From Chloranthus sessilifolius (Eukaryota; Streptophyta; Magnoliopsida; Chloranthales; Chloranthaceae): 64,000 bases of DNA. The translations under genes and the position numbers were made by a program. The notes under the pieces were generated by a model, which made no database searches, had not been told where the DNA came from, and saw only the letters and a list, made by a program, of their open reading frames with translations. Below are positions 12,508 to 25,286 of the stretch, piece after piece. Each line of letters begins with the position of its first letter. Position 1 is the first letter of the stretch. The stretch covers positions 42,214,685-42,278,684 of the forward strand of contig CM037598.1 of NCBI GenBank assembly GCA_021018995.1. The letters run 5' to 3'.

Positions 12508-12770
12508 ATCATTGTGCCTTCCCCACATCCGCATGGTTCCTGATGTTGATGGCCATGGCAATCCACTGGCTGTTGGGCAAGAACCTCGTGATGGTGGCAC
12601 TGTACGCATGGTTTTTGTAGAATTGATGATTGGAGAAACTCGTTCAAGAGATCGGATGATCACAGATCTGCCACTGCAGTAGATTATGGTGTTCAATTTG
12701 GGGTCACCAAGATCAGATACCCTTGGCCTTCTGCTGATGGGGCACACGTGGTCTCTGAGAATGTCGCCAT
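12508..12770 (-). pseudogene. AIP1 (actin-interacting protein 1, WD40) N-terminal fragment, frameshifted
   Basis: From an ATG at 12768-12770 the minus strand reads MATFSETTCAPSAEGQGYLI. After a frameshift it reads GDPKLNTIIYCSGRSVIIRS, after a second YKNHAYSATITRFLPNSQWI, and after a third SGTMRMWGRHND. These four blocks follow, in order and spacing, the first WD40 blades of plant AIP1, which helps ADF/cofilin take actin filaments apart in the cytoplasm. Similarity fades beyond 12508. At least three frameshifts in about 260 bp and loss of the other roughly 500 residues make this a dead fragment. No introns lie inside it, so it could be a piece of one exon or of a processed copy. The family call is strong; its origin is unclear. 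Confidence 0.8.
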
Positions 12771-14994
12771 TATTAGGGTTTCGTTTTGGGGACTTTTAGG
12801 AGTCTTTGATTGTCTTCATTTTGCTTAGTTGCAGAGGAGATGGGAAAATCGGATGACGGAGATATTGAGGAAGGTGACATGGGAAAGGAGGGAATATGAA
12901 TTGGTAGAGAAGATTGAGAAATGGAATAAGTGGGTGCAATGACGAGGACATTGTGGTCATTGTCAAAAAATTTTAAAAATGCAATTTTTTTCAAACCGGT
13001 ACAACAGCAGAAAATTGGTGTGCAATTAATAGCTCCCTTTAAAAAAATTACCATTATTCACATTGCCACTTCCTAGCACTCTCACCTCCTAAAGTTTTTG
13101 GAACCAGACCACTTCACTCCTGCACTCCCACCCCACCCCACCCCACCCCAACTCTCTCTTCCTGCTGCTCGTGCTCTGTGCAACCAAGGGACTGCCTAAT
13201 CAATGTTTCAAGCACACAAAGCAATTATAGATTGAGGGAGTGGATCCCTCTGCCTATGAGTCCACATGGAACTGAACAATTCTGCGTTTCTCTTTAGGGT
13301 GAGAATAGAATGGAGCAGTATGTTGCACATATAGTGATTCTCTGAGGAAGATTCTTGAGTCTTTACTTCTTATATGGTTTAGGTTTTTTTTCATGGTGAC
13401 TCTTTGGGGGAGGTTGCCCTGCCGCCACCGTAAATTTTACCCTCTTTTGGTGTTCCTCATTTCAACTGCTTGAACGAATTAGATTTTCTCATGGCATTTT
13501 TTTTTTTCACCAAATCTTTATTCTCTCTAGCTTATCCCATTCCAACCATCAAGGATGCATCACTTGTGGGGTGCTCTTGGGGAACTGCTTAAAATCTTTA
13601 TGAATTGTATGCATCTCATCTAGACCTTGTACATGGTTCAATCAAGGCCTTGAAATTCTTGAACAGGGGGGTTGTTAAATTCACGCAAAGTGAAAATTTG
13701 GCTATGTGATGTTAATCTAAATCTTAGGTTAATCTAGTCTTGTTGGATCTTGATTGTGGGGTTCCCACTAGCACGTGTTAAAGGTGCATAAATACTAATC
13801 AAGTGATTGAAGGTATATTATATATTTCACTTTGAGATTGACTCTCCCACCTGCTGAATATAAAAAAAAGATGAATTCTTTAGAGGCCTGTATAATCCTT
13901 TACATTCATCTTTTCATGGGGTTTGATGGCTTAGATGGCGTAACACTGGATGATGCAGATAACGGCACATTGATCCTTCATCTTTACCCTTGATAGGTGG
14001 GTAACTAACAAGTTTTCACCCTTGATAGGTTGTATTTAAATCATGTTAGTTAGATTACCGTATTTTAAAAATTTCCTTTCATGACTCAAGAATTCAATTT
14101 TATTTCCAAAATAACATTGTGATTTCAACTTAAATAGAAAAATATGTTTCTATATTATTATTTTTTTGAAAACTTTGTAATATCAGTATATGTAACCGGT
14201 AGTCCTATTTAACGACTTTTTGAGTTTCTTAATTCCATATAAATTAATGTTTTCATCTTATGGCCCATGATATATCTTCTCTAAGGGCTACGCTTTCTCT
14301 AGATGTTTTTATAGTTATTTTGTATGTTTGCATGTGCAAGTTTTTGTGCTTACAATTTGAGAGCTTTTCTAAAACGTTGAAGGTTTCATTTATACCCTTA
14401 GGTGTCATTGCTTACATAGCAACATTTAGAGTCACCCTGTACCTATCAAATCTGATATTTAGATGTGCACATAACATTGTACTTATCAAGCTGCCTATAC
14501 TTCATGCTTCGGGGGCCTGCTTCATATTTTGCCATTGGCTTCTCTGGATACATGGTTGTAGACAGATTTGCTCTCTTGTGCATGCAAACTAAAGTAATTT
14601 ACACGATTCCGTTAGAAAATAGTTTAATATCAATATATGTAGCCCTACTTAACAACCTTTTCAAAAAAATTTATTCGAAATAAATTAGTGTCTTTGTCCA
14701 TGTTTCTTCATCTTGAAATAAAGGCAGGGCCACTTCTTTATCTTGGATATCAAAGTTATTGTTATCTTATTTAAAATTTTATCTGTATGTATACAAAATT
14801 TATGGATCAGTGCTCCCAGTGTTACTCTGTTTATGTAACAATTTTTTTCATTTGCAATGAATTTAGTTCTCATGTTGACATCATGAAAGTTAGTCTCCCA
14901 CTTTCTTAATCTATTTTTTTTTTCAGTGGACTATTTAGCTTTAATTTAGTTTGAGTAAATTATTTAATGGAAAAAATGTCGACTCATGAGATGG
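12771..14994. other. No gene recognised
   Basis: Apart from the CCCCA tract this 2.2-kb stretch has only short, low-complexity ORFs. The 110-aa frame at 14260-14592 is Ile/Leu/Cys-rich but matches nothing I know. Confidence 0.45.
13127..13150 (-). repeat. (CCCCA)n tract, G-quadruplex-capable on the minus strand
   Basis: About five perfect CCCCA units. The minus strand has five runs of four G with one-base loops, a classic quadruplex pattern. Confidence 0.85.
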
Positions 14995-14999
14995 CTGTG

Positions 15000-16093
15000 T
15001 GATGCGGGAACTTACTAAATGCAATGCTAGGGCTGAGATTAGGATTAAAATAAATTTAATCAATTAAAATAATAATTTCTCATAACAAATTATCACGAAA
15101 AAATTTAGAAATTCAATTAGGTGATTTAATTTCGGCCCAAAATAGTGTTACTGTCGTGTACATTCCCTATCGCGGATCTAGAAGACTAGGGTTCTTATGA
15201 ACGGCTAGATCTCCGATAGTTTTAGGGCGTCGAACGAACTCGCAAGCGGGCTCTCTTGATACCAAATGAAAATAAAAGGCTGATAAAATTAATGATGAAC
15301 AAAATATGATTTAGGGCTTTTATGAGATCAATAAAATAATTAGGATTAGGCTACTTATGCAAACCGTAGTTCTAAAGAAGATAGAGATGAAAGAAGAGAT
15401 GGCCTCGCACCAAACCGCAAGCAGGAATCGAAGAATCACTCTCCGTTTTGAGAGAATCACACCCTCACGAAAGTTAAAAACTCTCAATTTTGCATAAGCA
15501 ATTTTTATTAACCAAAAAGTTATAATAAAAGTGTTTACAAGCCTTTAAATAGGCTAGCTAATGCATAAAATTAGAAATCCTATTATAACTTTAATTCCTA
15601 ATTCAGATAAAAGAAATATCCTAATTCTTCTAAAACAATAAAGTCCTAAAACAATAAAGATACTAATCCTATTTCTAATAAAAGAAACAACTCTTACTTT
15701 CTAAAATAAAATAATCAAAGAGACTAATCTTAATTCAATTAGGATTCTTGAAATTCGTCACTTTATGTGCAGTTTTCGAAAACTGACCATAACTTCTTCA
15801 ATACTTGTCGGAATTGCTCAAATTTTGGCTCGTTGGAAAGCTACTTCGATAAGCTTTCAAATATGACCAATTTTGTATCAATCCGACTTCGTTTGACACT
15901 TTAAAATATGCCAAACATAAAAGTGACGGGATTAAAAGTTAAAGACCCTAATAAATTTTGAATTTTCTTCTTTCTGATCAAACGGGTCTTTCACGGGCCT
16001 TTTTTTAAAAACCCATTTGTGGTCCACTTTCTCTTTTGACGTCTCTTCTTTATCCGACCACAATTCAAACAGGCGGGTTTAAAATACACATCA
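15000..16093 (-). mobile_element. Solo LTR of the 3892-8631 family, with TSD
   Basis: A 1094-bp sequence matching the two LTRs above end to end (TGATGC...ACATCA). It is flanked by CTGTG at 14995-14999 and 16094-16098. No internal sequence is present, so an element was removed by LTR-LTR recombination after insertion. Confidence 0.95.
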
Positions 16094-16499
16094 CTGTGTC
16101 ATATGGGGAGCCATCTTCCAACAACCCCCCCACCACAAGTTTAACCCGTCTTAGAGTGTTGGGGGACTTTGGTGTGTATGAAAAGGTATTCAGAGTTGTA
16201 GGCTAGTGGAAATAGGTTAAAGCGGATTTTTTAAAACATAATTTGGAACTGGTGTTGGCTTTGTTGAAGAGCTTGTCTATTTGATATCTTTGGCATCTAT
16301 GGAAAGATATTCAGAGTTTTTTTTCCTTGCTTTCTTTTGTCACTTTATTTTTCTGGGCCAAGCACCTCGTTATGCCCCTCTTGAGGTCTACCGTAATTTT
16401 TATTCTTAATGAAAGTTATGGTGTTTACCGTTAAATAAAAATAGGAAAAAGACTGGTCTTTTAAAGAGATGGACTCCTATGACCGCTTTACAGGGATAT

Positions 16500-16765
16500 T
16501 GTCATGAGAAGGCATACATTCTTGATCATTGTAAATGTTTCATCTTGATGTCCATCACTTGTACCATACTCAGCCCAAAAATATGCCCTATCTGAGCTTT
16601 CAGCGCACTTTAATGTGAGTGTTAAGTAGATATGAAGTACACTGCACATTAAAGCACTTTGATTAGATGGTTCCAATGCTTTGCTATGTGTGATTTTTCG
16701 GCTGAGTATGGTACAAGTGATGGCCATCCACTTGAAAAACTTAAAATGATGAAAAATGTACGCCA
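16500..16765. mobile_element. Foldback (inverted-repeat) element
   Basis: 16550-16575 and 16700-16725 are inverted copies of GGCCATCACTTGTACCATAC plus CAGCC. Weaker complementarity continues outward and inward, so the whole stretch could form a long hairpin. No target duplication was confirmed and no coding capacity is seen. The MITE call is by structure only. Confidence 0.6.
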
Positions 16766-17857
16766 ACTGCCAAGTGGCCTAAAATGGGTGCTTTAAGGGG
16801 AAATATTAATACACGCTGCAGTGCTGCTACATCCCATTATACCTTTTAAAAACATAATTTGGAGTTTGTGTTGGCCTTAAGCGTGTTTGTCTGATTCTTG
16901 TTTTTAGGAAGGGGGAAGAAGTCCATTGTTTATTGGGTACTTGGCTGTTTCCAAGGAGGAAGCTCCTTTTTTTACTTTGGCTCCGTGCCTTGATGTCTTT
17001 GAAAGATGAGCATAGTTGCAAAATAACAGTCAATCCCACGGGAGATGAACCGATTTAAGCCAACTGATGTGCAATTTATTGCGAAGACTTTACTTGAGTA
17101 GGAAAGTACCAATTGTGAGTGAATTGAACCACTAATTAAGTAACTATGCAGTTGAGATGTTGACAAGGTTCTCTACTTGAAGAGGTTTGTATGCTATGTT
17201 TGAGCAGGATGTAAAAACTGAACTCATCCCAATTTCAATTATTCAACTGATCAGAACTTTTCAGGTATCTGCCATTTACCGATGTTATCGTTCATGATTT
17301 GATAGGGTGTCCATGTTAGATCTTCTTCTTATAGTAGGTCTTCTGGATTAGTTGGTTGGCAGTGCACCTCAATTCACCACTAGCACTTCCAAGCCTAGTG
17401 GAAAAGCAAGTTTTCTAGTTCACTTGCTAAGGCTCAGCATATATCAGTCTTACAGTAGGGCACCATGATGCCCATGTTTATTTTGTCTCAAATGGCACTT
17501 GATCTGAATGATTGTATACACCTGAAAATAAGCACTGTAGTTGGTATTATAGAAGATATTAATCTTTAGACAAAACTAGCATTTTAAAAGACATCTTGAA
17601 GTTTAAATATTTGGTCCTAAAGAAACTACGGCTATTTTTTCTAATAAAGCTGACTGGCTACTTTTTAGCCAGTTACACAAATAAGATTGTATCATTGTAG
17701 TTATCAGTGCATTATTGCCATGTTGAGCAGATACAACACAGCTGTTTAGATAAACCTTATCGGAACCATTTTTTCTTATTTTTTCAGCAGTTTTTGAATG
17801 GAACTTTTATACTATTTATGTAGATTTTATTTTATTCCATCTATATATATATATATA
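16766..17857. other. No gene recognised
   Basis: AT-rich sequence with short ORFs only, ending in a (TA)n tract at 17842-17857. Confidence 0.5.
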
Positions 17858-18223
17858 GGAAAAGGCCTCCGTCCTCCATAGGAGGACGGTCACCGCCCTC
17901 CAACTTTCCACGTGGCACTCAAAACACTTTTTGGGTGCCACGTGGACCTTGGGTGCATTGCTTAGATCATCCTTGAAAAAAAAAAAATTAAAAACTCATC
18001 TCTACCGTGTATATTTTGAACCGTGAAATGTGGACCAATGACAATCGTCAACTTTTACTTGTGAGTTTAACATTTATTTTTCAATTTTTTTTTTTTTAAT
18101 ATTGATCTAAACTGTCCACCTGTGCTCCACGTGGCACCCAAAAAGTGTTTTGGGTGCCATGTGGAGCTCCACATGGATCTTGGAGGATGGTCACCGTCCT
18201 CCATTGGAGGACCTAACCGGCTC

Positions 18224-18225
<2 letters not shown>
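17858..18225. mobile_element. 368-bp MITE inside a (TA)n microsatellite
   Basis: Long terminal inverted repeats (17858-17946 and 18126-18225) share GTCCTCCA, GGAGGACGGT and CCAAAACACTTTTTGGGTGCC-type blocks. The element sits exactly between (TA)n at 17842-17857 and (AT)n at 18226-18274. Rice Micron elements are known to reside in (TA)n tracts in this way. No coding capacity; the ORFs on either strand are the inverted repeats read through. Confidence 0.8.

Positions 18226-18274
<49 letters not shown>
18226..18274. repeat. (AT)n microsatellite, right flank of the MITE
   Basis: About 24 AT dinucleotides directly abutting the MITE end CTCCC. Confidence 0.95.
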
Positions 18275-18278
<4 letters not shown>

Positions 18279-18371
18279 ATAATACTTTCATAACTGGTAA
18301 TTATCTGACTCTCTCCATATTATCATAGAGTATGCAACTGTAAGCAGATTTTGTATAGGGTAAGCGATCCA

Positions 18372-18722
18372 TTCCCAATCTAGATTGTGAAGGGGTCACT
18401 ATTTTGGGCACATGGCACTATTTTCATCAAGTGTGCCACCTTATGTGGAGGACCCAATGTGAAGATCTGTTGAGTGAAAAATTGCATAAAAAAACATCTC
18501 CATGTGATTCAAAGCAGTCAAATGCCTTTAAATGATATTTTATTGACATGGTAACCATTCATTTTGAAGGCGTTTGACCTCTTTGAATCACGAGATTTGA
18601 GAGGTTTTTCTAAAGGCACCACATATTTTTAGATCGAGTATACCCGTCACATGTCACACTTGATGAAAAATAGTTCTACATGTCCAAGAAAGTGACCAGT
18701 TCACAAGAGAGATTGATAACAG
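18372..18722. mobile_element. Foldback element, about 350 bp
   Basis: Left arm GGTCACTATTTTGGGCACAT...TTTTCATCAAGTGTG and right arm CACTTGATGAAAA...ATGTCCAAGAAAGTGACC are inverted copies. An inner pair (TGATTCAAAGCAGTCAAATG / CCTCTTTGAATCACG) is inverted too. Complementarity reaches 18372-18394 and 18697-18722. A non-coding hairpin MITE is the best reading. Confidence 0.7.
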
Positions 18723-18815
18723 GTGGGTTTCCCTATACCTGTTGAAGAAGATTCTGTATTGGGTACTCGTTCTCATCTCATCGTGTTTTTCCTGGGTCAT
18801 GAAATTTTATTGCAG

Positions 18816-18923
18816 TTCCAACGAAGGAACCGGATTTACAAAGAAGAGCAGCGCCAGTTAAGAGCAGCGGCCAAGAAGGCCAAAGGGGAAGTTGAAGGGG
18901 GTGATGGAAACCATCATCATTAG
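18816..18923 (+). CDS. Possible terminal exon of an unrecognised gene
   Basis: After a plausible acceptor (TTTATTGCAG, 18806-18815) 35 codons read FQRRNRIYKEEQRQLRAAAK... and end GNHHH with TAG at 18921-18923. The peptide is strongly basic, then acidic, and likely helical. It looks like the C-terminal tail of a small protein. AATAAAATTG at 18959, 35 bp after the stop, could serve as a polyadenylation signal. I do not recognise the family and could not find upstream exons, so this may be a remnant or chance. Confidence 0.3.
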   Translation, partial: FQRRNRIYKEEQRQLRAAAKKAKGEVEGGDGNHHH

Positions 18924-20404
18924 AGTCCCATTGTAACCCATCATCTTTTGAACCAAAGAATAAAATTGACTAGCCTGGTTTGCATCTCCATGAGGCAACG
19001 GTATGGTTGTAATTCCTGCTTTCGTCTTTGTTTGGTTTCAGAGTGTTGGTTTCTTGGTCTCTCAAATGTCATTGCAATTATGGCTCAGACTTAAGATTGT
19101 TGATTTACATTGTTGACGAGCATTAATTCTTTTTAGTTTGTCAAGTTTATCATCATCGTCTTCTCCTTATTCGATCTAACGGTGTATCAGAATTGAAAAA
19201 TTCTAGGGCTTGAATCTTTAATGTTCTCTTATTTATCACCTCTGTATGCTATTTAAGCAGAATATTGTTGCCTATTGCCACTAAGAAACTGAAAGAAAGC
19301 TCATAAACAGGAGAGAGACATCGAGGAAGAAATAGATGGAGAAATATAAACAACTTCTGTAACGATGGGGACAAAGAGGAACAGGGGGGCAATTGCATTT
19401 TGTTGATGTCACGAAAAGTCTCTGGTGTGCCCCAGCTATGTGCACAAATTAGTGCATATGCCTAGAAGTCGCCCTGCAATTACATGGCACACATCACACT
19501 CAAATGTGATTTTAGGGCCACGTTTTGGTATTTGCTGCACGTGGAATCAAAAGCTTGATCGACTGATGGCACGCCCGTCATTTCAAGATTCTTTGTGTCG
19601 AATACCGGAATGAAAAACGATCACGATCGTCTGATTTAAAGCGGTCAATGGGTTTTAGCGTAGGTGCCCACCAGTACAGTGGTAGGCACAAATAGGGGTA
19701 CCCTACATGGAATTGCATTGGGCTCCAAAATCACACTTTTTGGGAGAATTGAAGCATCTGATCTTTGCAGTCTCCAGTCTAAATAGCAACCATTGTTCTC
19801 ATGTTCTAACAGCCGATATTAAAGTTCTAAGTTACCTAATTGTATGGTTTGCATTTGCTTATAATTTTGCAAAGTTGCAGCTCGGACCATCTTTAGCTGC
19901 CTGTCAGCTCCCCGCCCGCTCCCTCCTTGTTTACCAAACCTGCACACCAGAGAGCAGGTTTATACGGGGTTGTGATGGATGAGCCTTTAAAAGAGTGGAA
20001 GTTTGATTGCAGTTGAGAATGTATTGATCGACGACTCCAGCAACCTATTAATCGACCGAGAATGCACGAATATAGACTTTCATTTTCTCTTTCTTAATCC
20101 ACTCATATATATATATATATATATATATAAATGGTGGCCTGAGTTGAAATTTCATTTCTTTGTTTCCTTCAAATTGATATGACCGAGTAAATGAAGCTCC
20201 TCATAGGTAAATTTAGGTTTCAAAGAATATTCACAAAAACCGCTCTGGTAAAATTGTAGCCAGATTCACTCTGTAGCTCTTTGCCCCGGTCCCTGCTGGT
20301 GCCAGAGATGCTTACCAAATGAGCTTCAAACGCCCTGATCCTTGGTGCAGCATGGAGCGACTATGGAGCCTTACCAAACAGACCCTTAAAGCCTACACGA
20401 TATA
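18924..20404. other. No gene recognised; fragment of a foldback family near 19.4-19.7 kb
   Basis: 19480-19600 shares ACATGGCACACATCACACTC and ATCAAAAGCTTGATCGACTG-like words with the foldbacks at 23.0 and 41.5 kb but lacks a clean second arm. A (TA)n tract is at 20106-20129. Confidence 0.4.
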
Positions 20405-20412
20405 TGTGGGAT

Positions 20413-20631
20413 CATGGGTTAAAATTTCGCTCTACCGATACGTATCGTCCGAGCTCCAAAACGATACGTATCGGATGATACGTATCGGAAATTCAATGTA
20501 CCGGACGCTACATTGAATGTATCGTCCGGGGCTTCCCATACAAACAGGACGATACAATACATTGAATGTATCATATCGTCCTAGTCCAATACTGATACGT
20601 ATCGGACGATCGGATGATATTTTGACCCATG
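20413..20631. mobile_element. hAT-type MITE with 8-bp TSD TGTGGGAT
   Basis: A 219-bp element begins CATGGGTTAAAATTTCG and ends GATATTTTGACCCATG. It is flanked on both sides by TGTGGGAT (20405-20412, 20632-20639). An 8-bp duplication is diagnostic of the hAT superfamily. The inside holds repeated GATACGTATCG and TATCGTCC words, like subterminal transposase sites. Its terminus is nearly identical to the start of the hAT fragment at 44211, so that family, or a close one, is the likely source of transposase. Confidence 0.9.
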
Positions 20632-20639
20632 TGTGGGAT

Positions 20640-23021
20640 ATGAAAACGATAATTGATAATGACACAGACCCTTACGTTTGGGGCAACTAAGCTAGTTCCA
20701 ATGGGCACTGAGCTAGCTGGTTCTATCCGATTGTAACCAAAATTAACAAGTCGGGGTTTAGGAATAGAGTGAGCAAGGGGATATTTAGGGGAAAAAAAGC
20801 ACAAAATGGGACAATTCGGGTACAACTGAGGAAAACTATGAAAACGTGGAAAAAGATTGAAATTATGAATATAGAAATATATATTGAATAACTTGTTATT
20901 TATCGAATATACTGGTGATAATTCTAGTTTATTTGGGAAATTCACGACTTAAAAAAACAAAAACTTGATGGCTTTAAAAATCACAATTTAGATATAATTT
21001 ATTTGTTTTACGAATAGCTTCATGTTATATAAAAAATTAGGAACAAAAATTTGAAAATAATCAATTGGGCAAGAGAAATTGGACTCGAGGCATATTGTCG
21101 CTATCTTTAAAACTCTATTCACTCCTTACTCGAGTATATCCTCAAGTTTGCAAAAGGGTTCCAGCGAGACGTTTCCAGGATACAAGGAGCCTAATATCTT
21201 GGATGCGATCTGTTACTTTGCAACAGTAGATGATCGCCCCAGAAAACTCAATCCGATGAAGTACCAACCAAAAGGAAAGCAAGAGAATTCTCAATCAAAC
21301 TATATGCAAAAATTCGATGGATTTCAGAGTATGCAAATTTATGTTCTAAGGTTTCCTTATATAGACTTTTCAATATGATTGTTGGACTAACAATCATATT
21401 TTGGACGGCTCAGATTTTTTAAAGATCTCAACTGCTTTTTTCAACGGCTGTATGAAAGGTTGTACTTTTCGAATTCAAAATTGAACAGTTGCATATCTTT
21501 ATAAGCGGTTATGAAATGCGAACACGAACGCGGCGGCTCACCGTTAGGGAGACTCTTCTCTTCTTCTTGTGAAACAATAATAGAAGGTGAGATGCTCTAT
21601 ATATAGCATGAACCACTTTAACATTTACCAATGTGAGACTATTTATTCGCATATAAAGGTTGATAATATCTATTGCCTAAAAAATCAACCTATAAAACTA
21701 AAAAATAAAAAGAAAGTTTTATTTTTTTAAAAAAAATTTAAAATATTTATTATATAGTAAATAAATATAACAGTTCATGTTTTGTGATCTTTAAAAAGAG
21801 AGCTTTAGGCATTGGAGCCACTTAGGTTGGAGCCTAAAATTACGAGCTCTTTACAATGGACTTTAAAAGAGTATTATTTGTACACTGTTTTTTTAGCTTC
21901 TTGTTCTTAATCTTTCATAACTCATAATGGATAATGGATTCAAGGTAAAAGTCTATGTAACGTTTGTATATTTCAATGCTGGCGAAATGTTGATTAGAAT
22001 TGTACATACATGTCTACGAGGATATGTTTTTGGCACGTTTGAATATTTTTTAGGTAGTAGTACCTTAGGGTTAAAGGATATAGTTGAAATAATTGTAATA
22101 TGTCCAAAGGTTACTGCCCATATAGGCTGTTTTATTCTTTGATTTTGGGACTTGTGTCTCATTAAGATTGAATTAGACATTCCTGCATGGGATTTTTGAC
22201 TTTTGGCCACAGTCGATTTAAGTGTTTCATGTAGGCAAGATGAAGAGTATGATTCATGCAGGCAAGATGAAGCAAATATCATATGGCCTGCTTGCTAATT
22301 AATTTGGATCTGACCCTAAATTCAAATTAAACTCTTGGAGGATAGTGATATATAGTCATAGTTCATGATCAACATTAACTGACATAGCTAGTAATGTGTG
22401 AATGTAGATCCATCAAATATATGATCATGATATATTATATACAACTTAAATCTTCGATAACATTTTATAACATACAATTATGACATATTTCTCATGAATA
22501 GCTAGTAATGTGTGATTGCAGATCCATCAAATATATGATCATAATATATTATATATAACTTAAATATTTGGAAAGCACAAAAATGCCCTTCTTTTTTAAG
22601 ACATGATTTAACTATAACCCCAAATTAAGACGGAACATGGAGTTGCCACGTTCGGTCAAAACACGGGCTTCGACCTCTGTTAGTCTCTGTATATGTATAT
22701 ATATTTTCTTTCGATTTGTGTTTAAATTTTTTATTTTTTTTTATCTTGTTATTTATTTATTGCTACCGTTATTATTTGATTAGTATTGCAATTTAATTTT
22801 TGAGAGATCGTTGTTCGTGGTAAAGCCAACAGAGGCATGGACACGTGGACGACATTTAAAAAGGTGTCAAAGAAGAGGGTTAAATTAGTAGTTCTTAGAC
22901 CCGCATCTAACTCTTAATAATATTATTGTGATAAAAATAACCCTCTTAAATAATATTATTAAATTGGGTTAATGGGAGCTCACCTTAGGCCTAAGATTCT
23001 TTGTCCCCATAATCGCCCTCT
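20640..23021. other. No gene recognised
   Basis: Very AT-rich. The 99-aa ORF at 21079-21378 and others lack recognisable domains. Confidence 0.45.
22386..22566. repeat. Two direct copies of a 69-bp sequence
   Basis: TAGCTAGTAATGTGTGAATG... at 22386-22454 recurs at about 22499-22566 with few changes, offset about 114 bp. Confidence 0.85.
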
Positions 23022-23030
23022 TTAGTCATA

Positions 23031-23464
23031 GGATAGCTCTATTTGCGCTCACACATTCTCTGAGAGCGCCTACGCCTTAAATCTCTTGAAAATCGTTGAT
23101 TGCTTCAGATCAGATGATGGAAATTGTGTCTCACCTCAATCTTCCACAAAATGGATCTTGAGATCATTGCACACTTATCAGACATTCAATTTTTGATTCA
23201 ATGTGTCACAAATCCCAAAAAATGGCTATAAAATCACGTTTGAGCATGATGTGTGCCATATTATTGAAGATTCATTTTTTAAGGATCAGTGACACATGGA
23301 ATAAAAAACTTTCCGTATGATAGATGTGCCATGATCTCAAGATCCATTGCATGGAAGATCAAGGTTAAACACGATCTAGCATCTGATCCGAAGTAATGAA
23401 AGGTTTTCAAGGGTATGAGGCGTAGGGGCTTTCAGAGAACGTGTAGGGGCGAATAGAGCTACCC
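23031..23464. mobile_element. Mutator-type foldback MITE, 434 bp, 9-bp TSD
   Basis: The whole element is two inverted arms, starting GGATAGCTCTATTTGCGCTC and ending GGGCGAATAGAGCTACCC. It is flanked by TTAGTCATA (23022-23030) and TTAGCCATA (23465-23473), a 9-bp duplication with one mismatch. Nine-bp duplications and long inverted arms point to the Mutator superfamily. The related sequence at 43.54 kb lacks the insert, which supports these borders. Another copy is at 40210-40804. Confidence 0.85.
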
Positions 23465-25261
23465 TTAGCCATATAGCAGACTTTTTCTACCAACCTAAGT
23501 GGCCAAGTGTCACGACCTGAAATTCTACCTTATATCGAGGGCCTAGAATTTCGAGTTATGACCCGCACATATCTCGGATATGCTAAGCGGACATACACTT
23601 AATCAGAGTTCTCACACAATAATGGTTCCACGAAATCCGTGAAATTCAACAAATAGGGTGGAATATAAATGCAATCATAAATACTAAATAAGTGTGATAA
23701 AACCACAATCCACCAATAAAATATAAATCCAATCGGAGACAAATCCGATAAAATAAACTATAAAATCCACAATACTAGTATCAATAAAATTCAATACCAA
23801 GTCCACAATGATCAGTAATCGGCACTTGAATCAATATCAGCACCGTAGTCCTCCTGATAACCGGTAGCGTCGCCCTTCAAAGGCTCCTGGCACTCAACGC
23901 CCGCGGGATCAATGAAATCAGCGTCGGTGAGATCTAGATGGCTCGCGTCTACTCCACCAGTGTAATTACCTGCAACTGTTAGATTATCGTGGGATGAGTT
24001 TACTCAGTCACGTAAACTCAGTGGATACACCACCAATCTACCCCATACTACTCAGGTGCATTGTGGGTGCGTTAAGTGAGTGATAAACATAATATCTCAA
24101 AGTAGATAGCAAAAGAAAGATAAAATCACATACATATCGTGAAACTCATATCATATCATAAATGCAAGACCATAATCTAGACACTCATATCCTAACGTAC
24201 CTTACCATATCTTATAACATATCATATCATGTTTTATTATCATTCTCGCACATACGTCTGTACATCGCATGAGCGTAATTAACATACTCGTAAAATCCTA
24301 AACGACTTATGCCAGAGTCGCTGCTCGAGCTACCATGGGAGGGCCAATATAATATCGTACCACCATATCATAACGCTCTCGTGTCATACTCATACTCCAC
24401 CACCCAGCCAATGGGGAGACATAATGACCAAAGTCACTCATAACATACTCATACTCATAATCTCTCCCAGAGATCCGTCCTGACTGAAAGACGTTATTGC
24501 CCTTACGGTGGCTATGTAAGGAACGACACGTACAGAGACTTAAATTTTTTATCTTTTGCGCTGGCCTACACAGCGATGTCTTATTATTGTACTCGTATCA
24601 TAACTTATCTTATCTCATACTCATATCTTATCATACTCTTATACTTAATCCTAGGACAAACTATAATGAGACAACTTCCTTAATTCACGCTTTCCAATAA
24701 AAATATTCTGTAGTAACCTGGATGTACTTCGTGTGGTAGTCTATACTACCATAGAGGTATTGCATCCGTACATGGACGCCAATATTCCGAGTTTCACGTG
24801 ACCGTAGAAGAAACCTCACCACAGCTAATGCCTATGGTCGAACCTCATAACTTGAACTTATAATTTATACTATCATATTTGAACTCGGGGTGATCGGGTC
24901 ACCGTGTATGCCACCGTCATGTGAATACGATGTATTTTTCGCTTTAATACCATCTCAGCAAATCACCACGCCCAAGCATAAGTATAATCTCATATACTCT
25001 CGTACTCATGATCTAACATATCCTTAACTCGTATAAATTGATTAAGTTGTAAATACAAAAATATCACACATAAAGAACGATTTATACTTAGATTTTGATT
25101 ATATTTATATTTATATTTATTTACATACCACACCAATATAATTATAGAATAGAGTTATAAGTATGATTTCGATAATTGTAAAAGGCAGAGTTCGATTTCA
25201 TAAAGGCATCGAAGTTCTAACACTTTGTGTTATCGAAGAGGTCGCGTTGAAGCGATAAAAT

Positions 25262-25286
25262 GATATATATATATATATATATATAG
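25262..25286. repeat. (AT)n microsatellite within the solo LTR
   Basis: Perfect AT alternation of 12 units. Confidence 0.95.

Noticed and set aside
14260..14592. 110-aa ORF with possible transmembrane segments
   Set aside because: AT-driven Ile/Leu/Phe composition, no recognisable domain, overlaps other chance ORFs.
21079..21378. 99-aa ORF
   Set aside because: Composition is balanced, but no family, splice signal or promoter could be seen; left as unassigned sequence.
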